A DNA stretch of 64,000 nucleotides from NCBI RefSeq assembly GCF_016801865.2, contig NC_068939.1:40214747-40278746 (forward strand), written 5' to 3'. This document shows positions 45,293-58,300 of the stretch, piece by piece. Below the pieces are notes generated by a model that was not told where the DNA came from, did no database searches, and was given only the letters and a program-made list of their open reading frames with translations. Position numbers and translations under genes: made by a program. Source of the stretch: Culex pipiens pallens. Its lineage: Eukaryota; Arthropoda; Insecta; Diptera; Culicidae. Numbering within the stretch: position 1 is the first letter of the stretch; each line of letters opens with the position of its first letter.

Positions 45293-47235
45293 TGAGCAGT
45301 TCTCTACGGAATCGGTCTTTTTTCTTTAATTTTAATTTTTGTATTTTTTAATCAAGCTGAAACTTTTTTGGTGCCTTCGGTATGCCCAAAGAAGCCATTT
45401 TGCATCATTAGTTTGTCCATATAATTTTCCATACAAATTTGGCAGCTGTCCATACAAAAATGATATGTGAAAATTCAAAAATCTGTATCTTTTGAAGGAA
45501 TTTTTTGATCGATTTGGTGTCTTCGGAAAAGTTGTAGGTATGGATATGGACTACACTGAAAAAAAATGATACACGGTAAAAAAAAATTTGGTGATTTTTA
45601 ATTTAATTTTTTGTCACTAAAACTTGATTTGCAAAAAAAACACTCTTTTTATTTTTTTTTATTTTGTGATATGTTTTAGAGGACATAAAATGCCAACTTT
45701 TCAGAAATTTCCAGAATGGGCAAAAAATCTTTGACCGAGTTATGATTTTTTGAATCAATACAGATTTTTTCAAAAAATCGAAATATTGGTCGCAAAAATT
45801 TTTCTACTTCATTTTTCGATGTAAAATCGAATTTGCAAATCAAAAACTACTTTATTGAATTTTTGATAAAGTGCACCGTTTTCAAGTTATAATCATTTTT
45901 AGGTAACTTTTTTGAAAATAGTCGCAGTTTTTCATTTTTTTAAATTAGTGCCCATGTTTGCCCACTTTTGAAAAAAATATTTTTGAAAAGCTGAGAAAAT
46001 TCTCTATATTTTGCTTTACTGAACTTTGTTGATACGATCCATAGTTGCTGAGATATTGCCATGCAAAGGTTAAAAAACAGGAAAATTGATGTTTTCTAAG
46101 TCTCACCCAAACAACCCACCATTTTCTAATGTCGATATCTCAGCAACTATAGGTCCGATTTACAATGTTAAAATATGAAACATTCGTAAAATTTTCCGAT
46201 CTTTTCGAAAAAAAATATTTTCAAAAATTTTAAATCAAGATTAACATTTCAAAAGGGCGTTATATTGAATGTTTGGCCCGTTTGAAATGTTAGTCTTGAT
46301 TTTAAATTTTTGAAAATATTTTTTTTCGAAAAGATCGGAAAATTTCACGAATGTTTCAGGTTTTAACATTGTAAATCGGACCTATAGTTGCTGAGATATC
46401 GACATTAGAAAATGTTGGGTTGTTTGGGTGAGACTTAGAAATCATCAATTTTCCTGTTTTTTAACCTTTGCATGGCAATATCTCAGCAACTATGGGTCGT
46501 ATCAACAAAGTTCAGTAAAGCAAAATATAGAGAATTTTCTCAGCTTTTCAAAAATATTTTTTTCAAAAGTGGGCAAACATGGGCACTAATTTAAAAAAAT
46601 GAAAACTGCGACTATTTTCAAAAAAGTTACCTAAAAATGATTATAACTTGAAAACGGTGCACTTTATCAAAAATTCAATAAAGTAGTTTTTGATTTGCAA
46701 ATTCGATTTTACATCGAAAAATGAAGTAGAAAAATTTTTGCGACCAATATTTCGATTTTTTGAAAAAATCTGTATTGATTCAAAAAATCATAACTCGGTC
46801 AAAGATTTTTTGCCCATTCTGGAAATTTCTGAAAAGTTGGCATTTTATGTCCTCTAAAACATATCAAAAAATAAAAAAAATTAAAAATAGTGTTTTTTTG
46901 CAAATCAAGTTTTAGTGACAAAAAATTAAATTAAAAATCACCAAATTTTTTTTACCGTGTATCATTTTTTTTTCAGTGTAGTCCATATCCATACCTACAA
47001 CTTTGCCGAAGACACCAAATCGATCAAAAAATTTCTTCAAAAGATACAGATTTTTGAATTTTCACATATCATTTTTGTATGGACAGCTGCCAAATTTGCA
47101 TGGAAAATTATATGGACAAACTAATGATGCAAAATGGCTTCTTTGGGCATACCGAAGGCACCAAAAAAGTTTCAGCTTGATTAAAAAATACAAAAAAAAA
47201 TCGAATGACCGAAATCTCAGAGAATTGCTCGGCTA
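45293..47235. repeat. Near-perfect long palindrome (two arms of about 960 bp)
   Basis: The left arm 45293-46258 and right arm 46276-47235 are reverse complements with few differences, separated by a spacer of about 17 bp. Both contain TAGTCCATATCCATACCTAC, AACTTGAAAACGGTGCACTT and CTCAGCAACTATAGGTC-type words. A non-palindromic, more diverged copy of the right arm is at about 57318-58215. It is non-coding. A transcript across it would form a long double-stranded hairpin. Confidence 0.9.
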
Positions 47236-48104
47236 AATTAAATTTGCAATCGAAAAGAGCTTCACCGATTTTATGATAAAGTGCACCGTTTTGAAGTATT
47301 AATCACTTTTAGGTTATAATATTCGGACATTTTAACATTTTTCCAATTTTGAAAAAAAAATCATGAAAGAAAGCTGCCCCTGAAAAACATATTTTTGAAT
47401 AGATGAGTCATTTTTCCTACCATTTCTCTCTGAGAATACTACCAAAAGTTGCGTCTTTCAATTACGAACATGTATGGTTTTCGCTGAAATTTTAAAACTA
47501 TCGCAGTTTTAGTGAAAAGAGTTGTTTTTTGCCAATTTCGTCATTTTCCGGTTTTTGCGCGCGGCGCGTCGAAAAACAAGAATTTTATTTCGATAAAATC
47601 GTATCTCGAAATTCTGTTAATGAACTCCTCCCATTTTTAAGTATGTTACGTAAAAATGTCCGGGGAATCCGATAAAAATATTTCCAGAAATATTCTCTTT
47701 GGTCCAAACACCGTCAAAACGGCATTTTAAAGTTTCATACGCCCTTTTCATATGTAAGGCTAGATTTTTTAAACTTCTTACTATTTTTCTTTGAAAGGCC
47801 AACTTATCACCTTTCTTTTGCGTGGTTGTTGTGAAAATCGACGAAAATGGTCATTTTTCAGACCACCCTAACACGGCGTAGGTCACCTTAATGGCCAAAC
47901 ATAAAATACGGGTCTATTTATTTCGGCCAGGGAACCCCAGAAAAATTTTGATCCCGATCCGACCACTTTTGTTTTTTCATGCTTTTTTCGTGGGGAATTG
48001 CTGAATTATAATGACGGAAATAATGTTTGATTGGATATGGATGATCAAGTATCAATAAAAGCAACGTTTTTCATCGTTTGTTATCATTAAAACATCTTCT
48101 TTTG
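47236..48104. other. Intergenic, dispersed-repeat-like
   Basis: No gene. Phrases such as ATTTCGGCCAGGGAACCCC look like dispersed repeat sequence, but no boundary can be set. Confidence 0.35.
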
Positions 48105-48117
48105 CTTTTATATTAAA

Positions 48118-49702
48118 TTTTTTTTTTGAAATTAAATATGTCTTTATTGAACTTTCTTATAATAATTACATTTCTTTTACATGCTAAGTGGTATGGCCTA
48201 ATGCTCTTCATCTTTGTTGTATTTTTCGTTTTATTATTAACTGATCACATTTATTTTATTTACTTCAAATTGTTTTACATTATTGCATTGAATCGAATAC
48301 ATTTGGGTAAAAAAGAAAAAAAAATCACTTTAACAACTAATCCTAACTTAAAACTAAAAAAATAAATTCATTGAAATATTCAAAATCATTAGAACGAGTA
48401 AACTACGAACTGTATTTTAAGATGAATGCTCCAAGCGTTCTTACTTGTTCCTGGCGAGTTTTGCAACCACGCAGTGTTGTTGTCATCTCGATGAAAATGT
48501 TCAGAAGTTCTTGTGGTGAAAACAGGTCACTACTGCCTTCACCCGTTGATGTTGGTTGGTTTTCCCTCGGTTGCTGACTGAAGCCTGGAGGTGTTGTATT
48601 CTCTGCAACTCTTTGCCGCTGATTCAACGGCAATGGCTGCAGATTTGGAACCACTCGAACAGATCCTGCTACTGGCGACGCCAAAGCAGGAAAATCCACG
48701 TCCGTGTATGCTGGTGGTGTTTTGCGACGATTTGGTTGGTGCCTCGTCGTCGCTTGCTGCCGAATTTTTACAAACTCAGCACGTTTTGGGCAGCTTCGAT
48801 TCTTGGTAGAATGGTCGCCGCCGCAATTGAAGCATTTCGCTTCGATGTTCTCGTTGATTGTTTCGCATGCTTGAGTTTTGTGCTCACCTCCGCAGGTTGC
48901 ACAACGACTCTTGATGAAACAGTTCCTTCCACCATGTCCAAACTGCAAGCAGTTCGAACATTGCGTCACGTCACGGTGCACTGGACGATAACGTTCCCAA
49001 GTCACGATGATGTTGAAAATTGCCCGAACTGCTTTCAGCTCAGACGGCGTTGTCGATCCTTTCTCGAGATGAACCAGGTACAGTTGATCACGGTACTTGA
49101 TGTCCTTGTTGTGTCTCGTCATCTTGAAGACTTCGATCACGTTCAACTTAAGAGTTTTGAGCTCTTCTTTCAGCATACTCACATCCATGTCGTACAGGCC
49201 TCGGAGGACCTGTTTCATGGGCCGTTTACCTGGATCGTCATGGCTGTAGTATTCAATCTTTGTGTTGTTCAGGAAATCCCGAACGTAGTTGTAATCCTTT
49301 CTGGTAGGTAGTAGAATTTTGAGTCCATCAGCACACAAGCGAATGGAAGCTCGTAAAGCACCAGATTTGATAAACCCGGTCAGCCACTTTCGCACCGAAT
49401 CCGATGACGATGTTTTCACAAAAATGGGTGGCAACTTTTCCCGTCGTTCAAATTCTTCCTTCTCGCTCACGTCCACAGGGAGGGTAGCGAACTGGTTTCC
49501 AGACAATTTTTGAGCGTCCTTGCTCAAACTGCCTGGCTTTGCAGGTAGCGCTTCGGCATTCTTTAGCTTCTTCAAATCTGCCGATCCTGCTGGTGAGGAC
49601 CGCCTCTTTTTCTTGCCGTGAGGCATTTTTTGCACTTTTAAAGCACTTTTCAGGAGCTAATATCCAGGAGTACCTCACTGATCGGTGGTCCACAAGGGAG
49701 TC
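48118..49702 (-). mobile_element. ORF1-only non-LTR retroposon (half-LINE), full length
   Basis: On the minus strand the element starts at 49702, carries about 75 bases of 5' UTR, one 407-codon ORF, a 3' UTR of about 275 bases with AATAAA near 48145, and ends in A10 (48127-48118). A perfect 13-bp duplication CTTTTATATTAAA flanks it (48105-48117 and 49703-49715). No reverse transcriptase ORF is present between ORF1 and the tail, so it is a complete, RT-less unit and not a 5'-truncated LINE. Confidence 0.9.
48403..49626 (-). CDS. Jockey-type retrotransposon ORF1 (Gag-like RNA-binding protein)
   Basis: 407 aa, intact. ATG at 49626 is chosen because upstream in-frame codons are non-ATG. A basic, Ser/Lys-rich N-terminus (HGKKKRRSS) is followed by an RNA-binding region, a PRE_C2HC-like domain (about 140-215, VLRGLYDMDV...LYLVHLEKGS) and three zinc knuckles (CSNCLQFGHGGRNC at about 223, CATCGGEHKTQAC, CFNCGGDHSTKNRSC), the arrangement of jockey-clade ORF1 proteins that bind element RNA. 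A Pro/Gln-rich C-terminus follows. The partner ORF2 with endonuclease and reverse transcriptase is missing. Frames on the opposite strand (up to 251 codons) are shadows. Confidence 0.9.
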   Translation of the reverse strand: MPHGKKKRRSSPAGSADLKKLKNAEALPAKPGSLSKDAQKLSGNQFATLPVDVSEKEEFERREKLPPIFVKTSSSDSVRKWLTGFIKSGALRASIRLCADGLKILLPTRKDYNYVRDFLNNTKIEYYSHDDPGKRPMKQVLRGLYDMDVSMLKEELKTLKLNVIEVFKMTRHNKDIKYRDQLYLVHLEKGSTTPSELKAVRAIFNIIVTWERYRPVHRDVTQCSNCLQFGHGGRNCFIKSRCATCGGEHKTQACETINENIEAKCFNCGGDHSTKNRSCPKRAEFVKIRQQATTRHQPNRRKTPPAYTDVDFPALASPVAGSVRVVPNLQPLPLNQRQRVAENTTPPGFSQQPRENQPTSTGEGSSDLFSPQELLNIFIEMTTTLRGCKTRQEQVRTLGAFILKYSS

Positions 49703-49715
49703 CTTTTATATTAAA

Positions 49716-51654
49716 AATGAAAAATGATGCTCAACATTCAAATGCGTTTTTTTTTTTCTCAACACGCACGGTTTGTACATGATGCTTTTTGAAATGTTGG
49801 CGTCAAGCGAAAACTTACCGATTAAATGTTTACACAAAATTCACCAGCATATCAGTTTAACAATACGGCTCAGCTCCATTTGAACAGAGCACAAATTCAC
49901 CGAATGATAAAAAATCTGATCGGGTAACATCGGGTAACAAATACTTGTTTTTCATAATTTCCATTAGAAATTAATTATGGAAAAGGCTCAACGGCTTGAA
50001 CATAATGAATCGTTGGACAAAGCTTCATACAATAAAAAAATAAAATGTCGATTGGTAAAAACGTAGAGAATTGCTCTTAACTTAAATTTATATTTGAAGA
50101 AACTATTAGAATTGAAGAAAAAAAATAGCTCTTAAACCTAGGAAAATATTAAATTAGGCAGTAATGGGTTCATAACAATAATTTCGGATCCAATGAATTG
50201 AAAAACACACACAAATATTACTCGCTTATTTTATCACAGATTTTTATTACCAAAAAATTCAATGAAAAAATCTTGTTTCCTTTTTGCCTTACGTGTTATT
50301 ATCGCTGCAATTTTCGGGCCAGAAGATGATGCCTTCCGTTCGCTTGTGTTTTGTTTTTTTCTCTCTCTCTTAATTTTCGGTTCGCGCCTGGTTACAGTTA
50401 AACTTTTTTTTTAATGCGTTTAATGGTTTTATTTTTAAGTAAGATAAGTTTTCCTTTTAGTTTGGTTCTTTTGCGCAAAATTGTTGGAACCTGGCGGGGA
50501 GGAAAATGCGTTTTATTTTTCTTAGTTTGGCGGAAAGAAATCGCTTTATCGTAAACTTGGAAATTATTTTGCTAATAATCTCACTTGCGTTGGTTTTTGT
50601 TAAACCTAGTTTTATGTTGCTAAGATTTACAATTGTGTAGAAAAATTTCATTCGTTCCTCTTCTTTTACCCAGTGTTTTTTTTTTGTTTACCTAGTGATT
50701 GACGAGTCTTTTTACAAGTTGTTCACATTTGTATGCTCCTCAAATGGGGAATATCTCTGTTTGTCTCGATTAGCGTTGTGTTTCTTTGACTATATATAAT
50801 TCTACTAAGCCACAAAAGCAATAACATCAACACTTTGGAGAGTTTAACGCAGGAAACTGAACAAACTATAGACAAACTTTGTTTCGGCTTTCATCGCAAG
50901 AAAATTTCAACCATCGGCTAGTGAGTAACAACAAAATGTAACGAGAATAAATTGATTTAATTCATTATAGTTTCAATCGATTTTTAATCAGTATTAGCAC
51001 ATTCGTTCGTTCTGAGGGGTGTATTAACTATTTTTTGCGTTTACTTTGTACAGATGCGTATTTGAATTTGTAAAGAGATTTTTGAGTTTGTTTGGTAGCG
51101 GTTTGATCGATAACAAAATTTATTTATTTGTTAAAGCGATTTATACTAGTTAGAGACTGTCTTTGTAATAAAATCTTTTGGAATGTTGTAACGAAATTCT
51201 GCTAGATTTGATAGAATGATCTAAACTGCTGGTTATTGTAAGGAATGTAAAAATTTGTTTCACTATCGGTTTATAAGGTTTTTCTCACATTTTTGCAGAT
51301 GTGAAAATTTGTTTGGTGCCATTACCAAATGAAACGGGTACAGCAAAACTAACTAACGATTTGATATACAAACAAACAAAGTTTGATAACGAACCGCACT
51401 TGAAACGCGTGGCTTCCGTTTTTGTTTATTTTTGTTATGAGTGTCACGTCTGTTTATCTGTGCTTGTCTATGATTTATTCATATAAAAAATGATAATAAC
51501 TTGGATTTGAAGCTATTTGTCATTGTTTTACTTTAATTTGTTAACAACTTCTATTGTAAAAAAACAACTTCAGATTGGGGTTGTATTTTAAAGAAAACAA
51601 TGTATTTTGTCAATTTAGAAAAACAGGCAAGCGAACGTGGTTTTTAAAATTTAT
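49716..51654. other. Intergenic, AT-rich; possibly 3' flank of alpha2/delta
   Basis: No gene recognised. Composition is T-rich on the plus strand. It could hold a long 3' UTR of the minus-strand calcium-channel subunit gene, but no direct evidence shows this. Confidence 0.35.
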
Positions 51655-52055
51655 ATTCCATACACATTTTTTACCGAATTCGGTATTATCAAAATCAGTA
51701 AAATTTAAAACGGTAAACCAAATTTTACCGGAATCGGTAGTTTTTAGTTTACCGACCTCAGCAGTTGAAAACCAGTATAATTTTACTGAATTCGGTAAAA
51801 ACATCTAAATGTGTACTTTTTTACCGAAATCAGTAGTTGTGTAATCGGTTACGTTTTGATGCTTACACCATCTGTCAAAATGAACATTTTTTTACCGGAA
51901 ATCTATTGTAGGTATGATGAACAATAATGAAGTGTATTACAAAATTTCGGTAAGTTTTGACAAAATTCCGTAGTTTTCAATTTACCGAACTGTTCAGCAG
52001 TTGAAAAACGGTAAACCTTACCGAATTCGGTAAAATAAATCCAACTGCGTAAATT
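51655..52055. repeat. Cluster of TTTACCGAATTCGGTAAA-type palindromes
   Basis: ACCGAATTCGGTA and variants (CCGGAATCGGTAG, CTGAATTCGGTAAA, CCGAAATCAGTAG) occur about seven times on both strands. It is probably one or two degraded MITEs built from this word, lying just downstream of the alpha2/delta stop. Confidence 0.65.
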
Positions 52056-52316
52056 CCCAATTGAAACGAAATTCAAAACTCAAAATTTCTCTTTTCAAGT
52101 TGAAAGCTCTCAGTATTTAGTCCAACAAGATTATCTTGTCATTTGAGAAAGTTTTGAAAAATCTATTCGAATGTTTTTGTCAAGCTGGTCGTTTTTGATA
52201 GCTTACAGACTTTATGTTTGTCAACGAGAGAAAAAGTGAAAAAATTGGCTGGTCCTTAGAAAATAGTTAAAGTGACTTTCACGTGCCGTTCGTGATCAAC
52301 GAAGAGACGACTGAGC

Positions 52317-55300
52317 TTAATGGCGCCGGAAGTGCCACATTCCGAGCAGGATCGCACTCAGTGCGAACATGAGGGCCAATTGTGGACCGAGCGATGTCCC
52401 CCGGCCGCAAAGTTCTATTATACTTTCCTGTGGAGACAACAAGATGTGATGAGTTTGTTTGAGGAATCAAGTTTTGCAAAGCTCACATTGGCGTGCTTGT
52501 TGATGCAGGTCAGCGGCCTCCGCCGGGGCAGCTCCACGTTGTGGACCTTGTGGCAGGCCAACGAGGCGTTGTAGTCGTGCTGGACGGGCCACGTCGTCAG
52601 CGTGGGCACCGAGCTGGGCAGCGGACAGAGCGTGTCCAGCACCAGCAGGATCATGTTGCTCGACGGCACCGGCAGGACCACGTACGGTCTGAAATTTGAT
52701 AGATGACGTTTTAATAAACTCTCTGTAATATCTCTGTAGTCGCCATACCTCTCACACTGGTGGGCGTCCTTTTTGTACATGCTCGGCTCCAGGTCGTTGT
52801 TGAGCTCGTACAGGGTGATCACGTGGTCGCACGGTTCCGGCCGCGTCCGGTTGATCAGCACCTTGTTGAACTCGGGCTCCTTGTAACGACCGGCCGTGGG
52901 ATCTTCCAGGTCGCCCATTTCGGCCACGGCGTCGTACGCGCTGCTATCGTACATGACTGCAAAATTGAACTTTTAGCTAGCAAGAGCTCATTGCTGTTCA
53001 TATCTCCCTTACCTTCATCGTACGCTTGGACGATTGTGATGAATATCTGAACCACCACCCACAGGACGTAGGAGATCGCGTTCGTCAGGAACCACCAGAT
53101 TATTCTTAGAGGCTACAAGAATTCATGAATTAATCTAAAATCTTCAAACATAAAATATCTCCACAAACCGTCTGAATAACGTTGCCCAGGCTGACGGTGC
53201 CCTTGCCCGCAAAGCACACCGCCTGGTAGTCGTAGATGGTAACGTTCTTGAAGATCCCGTCGTCAATCAGCCGCTGCATAAACGCCGGCTTGACCTCCCC
53301 GAAGAAGGAACCCGTTTCCTGCAACTGCTCGCTGATCACCACGAACCCGTTGTTGTCAATGACGTAGCACTGATAGTCCCCAGTGAAGCACGTCTTCTCG
53401 CACTGCGGATCACTGTGCAGGCACTGGCTCGTAATGTTCCGGAACAGGGTGTACATGGCCGAGTGGTGAAACTGAAAGCCTACGACGGCCACCGGCGTCT
53501 CCTTGCCACCGTCCGCGTGGAAGATGGCGTTGCTGGCGGTGACCAGCGTGTCGTTTCGATTTCCGGCATCGAACGGTACCGAGTACACGTAGCTGTTCTT
53601 GTCCCCGTCGTCCTTGCCGCTGCCGTCCGCTCCCTTTCGGTTCTTGATGTTGTAGTACAGCTCGACGGCCCGCTTGTACCAGATCTCATCGGTGGCGCGG
53701 TTGTTCGTCTCGCTGAAGTCGGGTCTAGTGGATGGAAGAGTTGATATTTAAAAAATTGTTTAAACCATTCATGGGACCATAAAAACAAATTTACAAATTT
53801 ATTCAATAGCAATTTTGCATCAGTTGTTCGTCCATACACGGTGGGTACGGATTTTGAAAAGTTCTCAGATCAAGTTCTGGTGTGGTTCCCCTTGTAGGGC
53901 ATACCCAAAGGGACTCTCACGCCAAATTTCAGCTCATTTGGTTGAAAACTGGCTTGTCTCAAGCGGGTTCAAGTTTACATGGAAATTACTATGAGAAATT
54001 TTGAATTTTCGTTCATTCGCTCCTACAGGCCTGGGGAAAACATGTAGAAACTTCTAGGATGGCCAGAAATGAGCGGAATCGTCTGGAGAACAGCTTTCCC
54101 TAAGAGACCAGGTCGATTCGTTCAACCCCCATCGAGCTCAACGGCAATACATCCGGGGTTTTCGGAACCAACGGTTTTCCCCAAAAAAGCATCAAATTTT
54201 CCTTAGCATGCTATGAATGCTTGATGAACACCGCGACGCCACATGTCAAACAGCTACCACGTGGACTAGCATCGCCTATAAAAAAATACTTTTAATTACT
54301 TTTTGAACCATAGAATTATCATTCATGGTGATCAGGATACTATATAGCTGTATTCTGAACCTCCAAATAAGAAAAAAACTGTTATGGTGCAAATTTTACA
54401 ATCACACACATTCACATTCACATGGTGGTGGAGTTGTGGGTGTGGGGGTTAGGGTCGTTGGCGGTGGTGATCTGTTTGGTGCATGGGCCTATTTAGGAGC
54501 TAATTGCGCTGTTTGTCGCGTGGGGGCGCTGTGAGTGATTCTGTGCATTTAGGGTGGGTGGGGGGGGGACGGGGTGTGGGTTGGGGTGATGATGTTCTTT
54601 CGGGCGCATGGAGAATAAGTCTTATCGTCTGCTTAGTAGCTTTAGGGGCGGGTAACGTGAAGGCTTTGGTGGACAGTCGGGGAGGCGGGGTGGGGGAGGG
54701 CGATATTGGCTATGGGTTATGTATGGGAGACTTTGGTGGAATGTGGACTCTGGATGGGGGAGGGTTGGGCATGATCTGGGGTGAGGATGGATGTTTGGGT
54801 GGTAGTTTAGTTGGGGGTTTTGGGGGGACAGTTTTGGGGTGTGTGGAATCCCAAGTTCTCATTGTCATAGACTAGTCCATCCGGTCCCGCAGGCAGGGTA
54901 TTTTGTTGTTTAGGGGGGGGGTATTGTATTTTTTTGGGTTTGGTGAGTTTTATTTATGGGGTAGATATTTTAGGGGGGCGTATGGGTTCTTGTGGTAGAA
55001 GGATTGGCAGTTTTTTTTCGGGAGGGGGGTTTTTGGTAATTGATTGATATTTGTTGATGGGGTGAAGGGGGGGGGGGGGGTTGAAGGCAGGAGGGGGGGG
55101 GGGGATTTTAAGAAGAGCAACCTAACCTCTGGGTGACTGTTGTTGTATATGGTTGTGGTAGTAATGGGGGTGTGCACTTTGAGGGGACGTGGCGGATATG
55201 TTGGCTGGGAGGGTGGATAAGGGGCCTCATATTTAGTGGGGGGGTTTTGATGGGTGTTTCTTTGTGAGGCATTTTGTTTCTATATGTTGGGGGGTTAGGG

Positions 55301-58300
55301 GGTAACGGGTTGGTTTATGGGCATGATGTTATTAGGTGGGGCGTGGGGGGCTTTCCGAAGTTCTTAGAGGGTGCGCCGGGCCTGCATAGTGGGGGGGAGG
55401 GGATTGGGTTGAGGGCCCAGTGATGGTGGGGCCCGAGGTTTTACTGGGATGTAGGAATAATGTATAGGCGAATGGAGCCGCGTAGGGGTATTATAGGGGG
55501 GATTTTTTTGTTGGGTTGTAGGCAGGGCATTGACGGACTACTCACGCCGGGGACGAGGTATGCGGCCACCAAGGGGGATATTTGGTGAGTGGAGGGGGTG
55601 GGTGTTTAGGGTTTATATGGGGACGCGGTGTGGCTCTATTTTGACAAGTGTGGGTACGTAGAAAATGCAATGGTCAATTTTTGGTTTTAAAAACTATCCA
55701 TTTTTAATCAAAATGCTGTTAACTACCGTTTCGACAACATTCTTTACTGTGATATAGCAAAACTCATTGAATAGTATGAAATCCTATCAAACTTTTCATA
55801 AAAATCGCTAATTTAATATTGTTTACATAATTTTGATTTACTTATTCTAATCAAAATACACAAACTAATTATTTTGCATCAAATTGTGTTTGTTTTGTAG
55901 TAAAAATTCACAGTTTTTCATAAAATGTGGTCGCAATAATATGAAATTCACTGAGCCAAAATATGAAAATTTTTAAACAGCATTTTTCTTCACATTTGAA
56001 ACCTGATTTTTTCAACCAAAATAGTTATGATGTTCAGAGAAGTCTGTTCAACCAACCTTGTAGGAATTTGGGTGGATTTAGCAAAGTTATTAAGTTAATT
56101 TATAGCACTGGCCGTCTTACCCCACATGGGTGGCCGTCTTACCCCGCGTATTTCATATATATACGATTTCAATTATTTTTTTAAAATTCCTGAAAAGTAT
56201 TGAAAATTGGTTTTTAGACTAACTAATTTATGTCATTTCTATAATGGACTAGTAGTAGAACAATATGTACGTAATTTGAGATCAAAATAATCTGTTGTGT
56301 AAATTTTATTAGACTTCTCCCTTAGGGTGGCCGTCTTACCCCCATCTCCCCTATATGGCTGCTATTCTAGAACCTGTATCTAGACTAGAAAAAATTTACT
56401 TCGGAAAATCGAAATTTTCAGATCTTTTTGATTTTTTTTTTCATCTGGAATAACATTTCAAAAGTTTTTAATATTGCATGTTTGGCCCTTTTAAGATGTT
56501 AGTCTTGTCATTGAAATGTTGAGACATCGACATTAGAAAATGGTGGGTTGCTTAGGTGAGACTTAGAAAACTTCAATTTTTCTGTTTCTTTTTCTTCAAG
56601 CCGCTGTATCTCAGTAACCATTATTTTTTAACCAGAGCTCCAATCTTCAATGCCCAGTGGTCCAGATCGCAAAATTAGGTGGAAATGGATTTTCCGTAAA
56701 ATGATGAAGTTTTGGAGCTTTGGTGTCTTCAGAACAGTTGTTGCATATGGAAAGGGGCAACTTTTGGTTTGGTTGGATATTAGGGTGGTTCACTATTAGG
56801 GTGATTTTGAAAATCTAACTTTTCAGGAATATTTTTGGGAATTTTTTGTCTTGTAGAAAGTTGTTGGGCTTGCCAATCCAAGCAAATTTGCCGAAGACAC
56901 CAAAATTTTATCTCGTAATCTACGCCTTCTACGACCATATTTATAGAAAGCAACTGAGCAAACCTTCAAAAATCAGTTTTTTGAACGTGGCAATTCAGGG
57001 TTAAGTTTTAGAGAAAAGTGTGTAAAATTATCATTTAAACCCAAAATATGACCAAAAACGAATTTTTCGACAATTTGGGTCAATTCTGAGGACAGATTCA
57101 AATTCAGCGGTCAAAATTACATGGAAAAACATATATTTGGACAATTTTCGAAATTTTTTAGGGTGGTCTCATAAGGTTTTCCCTTGAAAATTATACTTTT
57201 GATTACCCATCCAATGATAAGTTGCTTGATAGATCCGGACAACGTTTTCATCAAAATGTCTGAGATCCGGCCTAAAAAAAGTGTATATATAACACAGGTC
57301 AAACATTCAATATTACGCCCTTTTGAAATGTTAGTATTGATTTAATTTGTTTGCAAATATTTTTTTCGAAAAGATCGGAAAATTCATATTTTAACATTGC
57401 AAATCGGACCATTAGCTGCTGAGATATCAACATGAGAAAATGGTGGGTTGGTTAGGTTAGACTTAGAAAACATCAATTTTCCTGTTTTAAACCTTTGGAT
57501 TGCAATATCTCAGCAACTAAGGGTCGTATCAACAAAGTTCAAAAAAGCAAAATATAGAGAATTTTCTCAGCTTTTCAAAAAAAAATCAAATGTAGGCAAA
57601 CATGGACACTAATTTAAAAAAATGAAAAACTGCGACTATTTTCAAAAAAGTTACCTAAAAATGGCTATAACTTGAAAACGGTGCACTTTATAAAAAATTC
57701 ACTCAAGTACTTTTTGATTGCAAATTTGATTTTACATCGAAAAATGAAGTTAAAAATTTTTTGCGACCAATATTTCTATTTTTTTTAAATCTGTATTGTT
57801 TCAAAAAATTATAACTCGCTCAAAGATTTTTTGCCCATTCTTGAAATTTCTGAAAAGTTGGCATTTAATGTCCTCTAAAACATATAAAAAATAGTGTTTT
57901 TTTTTTTTGCAAATCAAGTTTTAGTGACAAAAAGTGAAATTAAAAATCATCAATTTTTTTACCGTGTATCATTTGTTATCAGTGTAGTCCATATCCATAC
58001 CTACAACTTTTCCGAAGACACCAAATCGATCAAAAAAATCCTTCAAAAGATACAGATATCATTTTTGTATGGCCAGCTGCCAAATTTGTATGGAATATTA
58101 TATGATGCAAAATGGCTTTTTTTGGCATACCGAAGGCACCAAAAAAGTTTCAGCCGGATTAAAAATACAAAAATTAAAATTCAAAAAAAAAGATCGATTT
58201 CGTAGAGAACTGCTCTCAAGCCAGTTTTGAATATGGCGCATTAACTTAGTAAAACATTTGCATCGGACTAATTTAATTTACAACAAACGATAAATAATCC

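Noticed and set aside
48556..49311. 251-codon plus-strand frame
   Set aside because: Antisense to the retroposon ORF1, whose zinc knuckles identify the true strand.
52493..53050. Plus-strand frames at 52493-52699 and 52760-53050
   Set aside because: Antisense shadows of alpha2/delta exons, which splice in phase on the minus strand.
54504..54875. 123-codon Gly-rich plus-strand frame
   Set aside because: Pure by-product of the G-rich block; no signal of coding.
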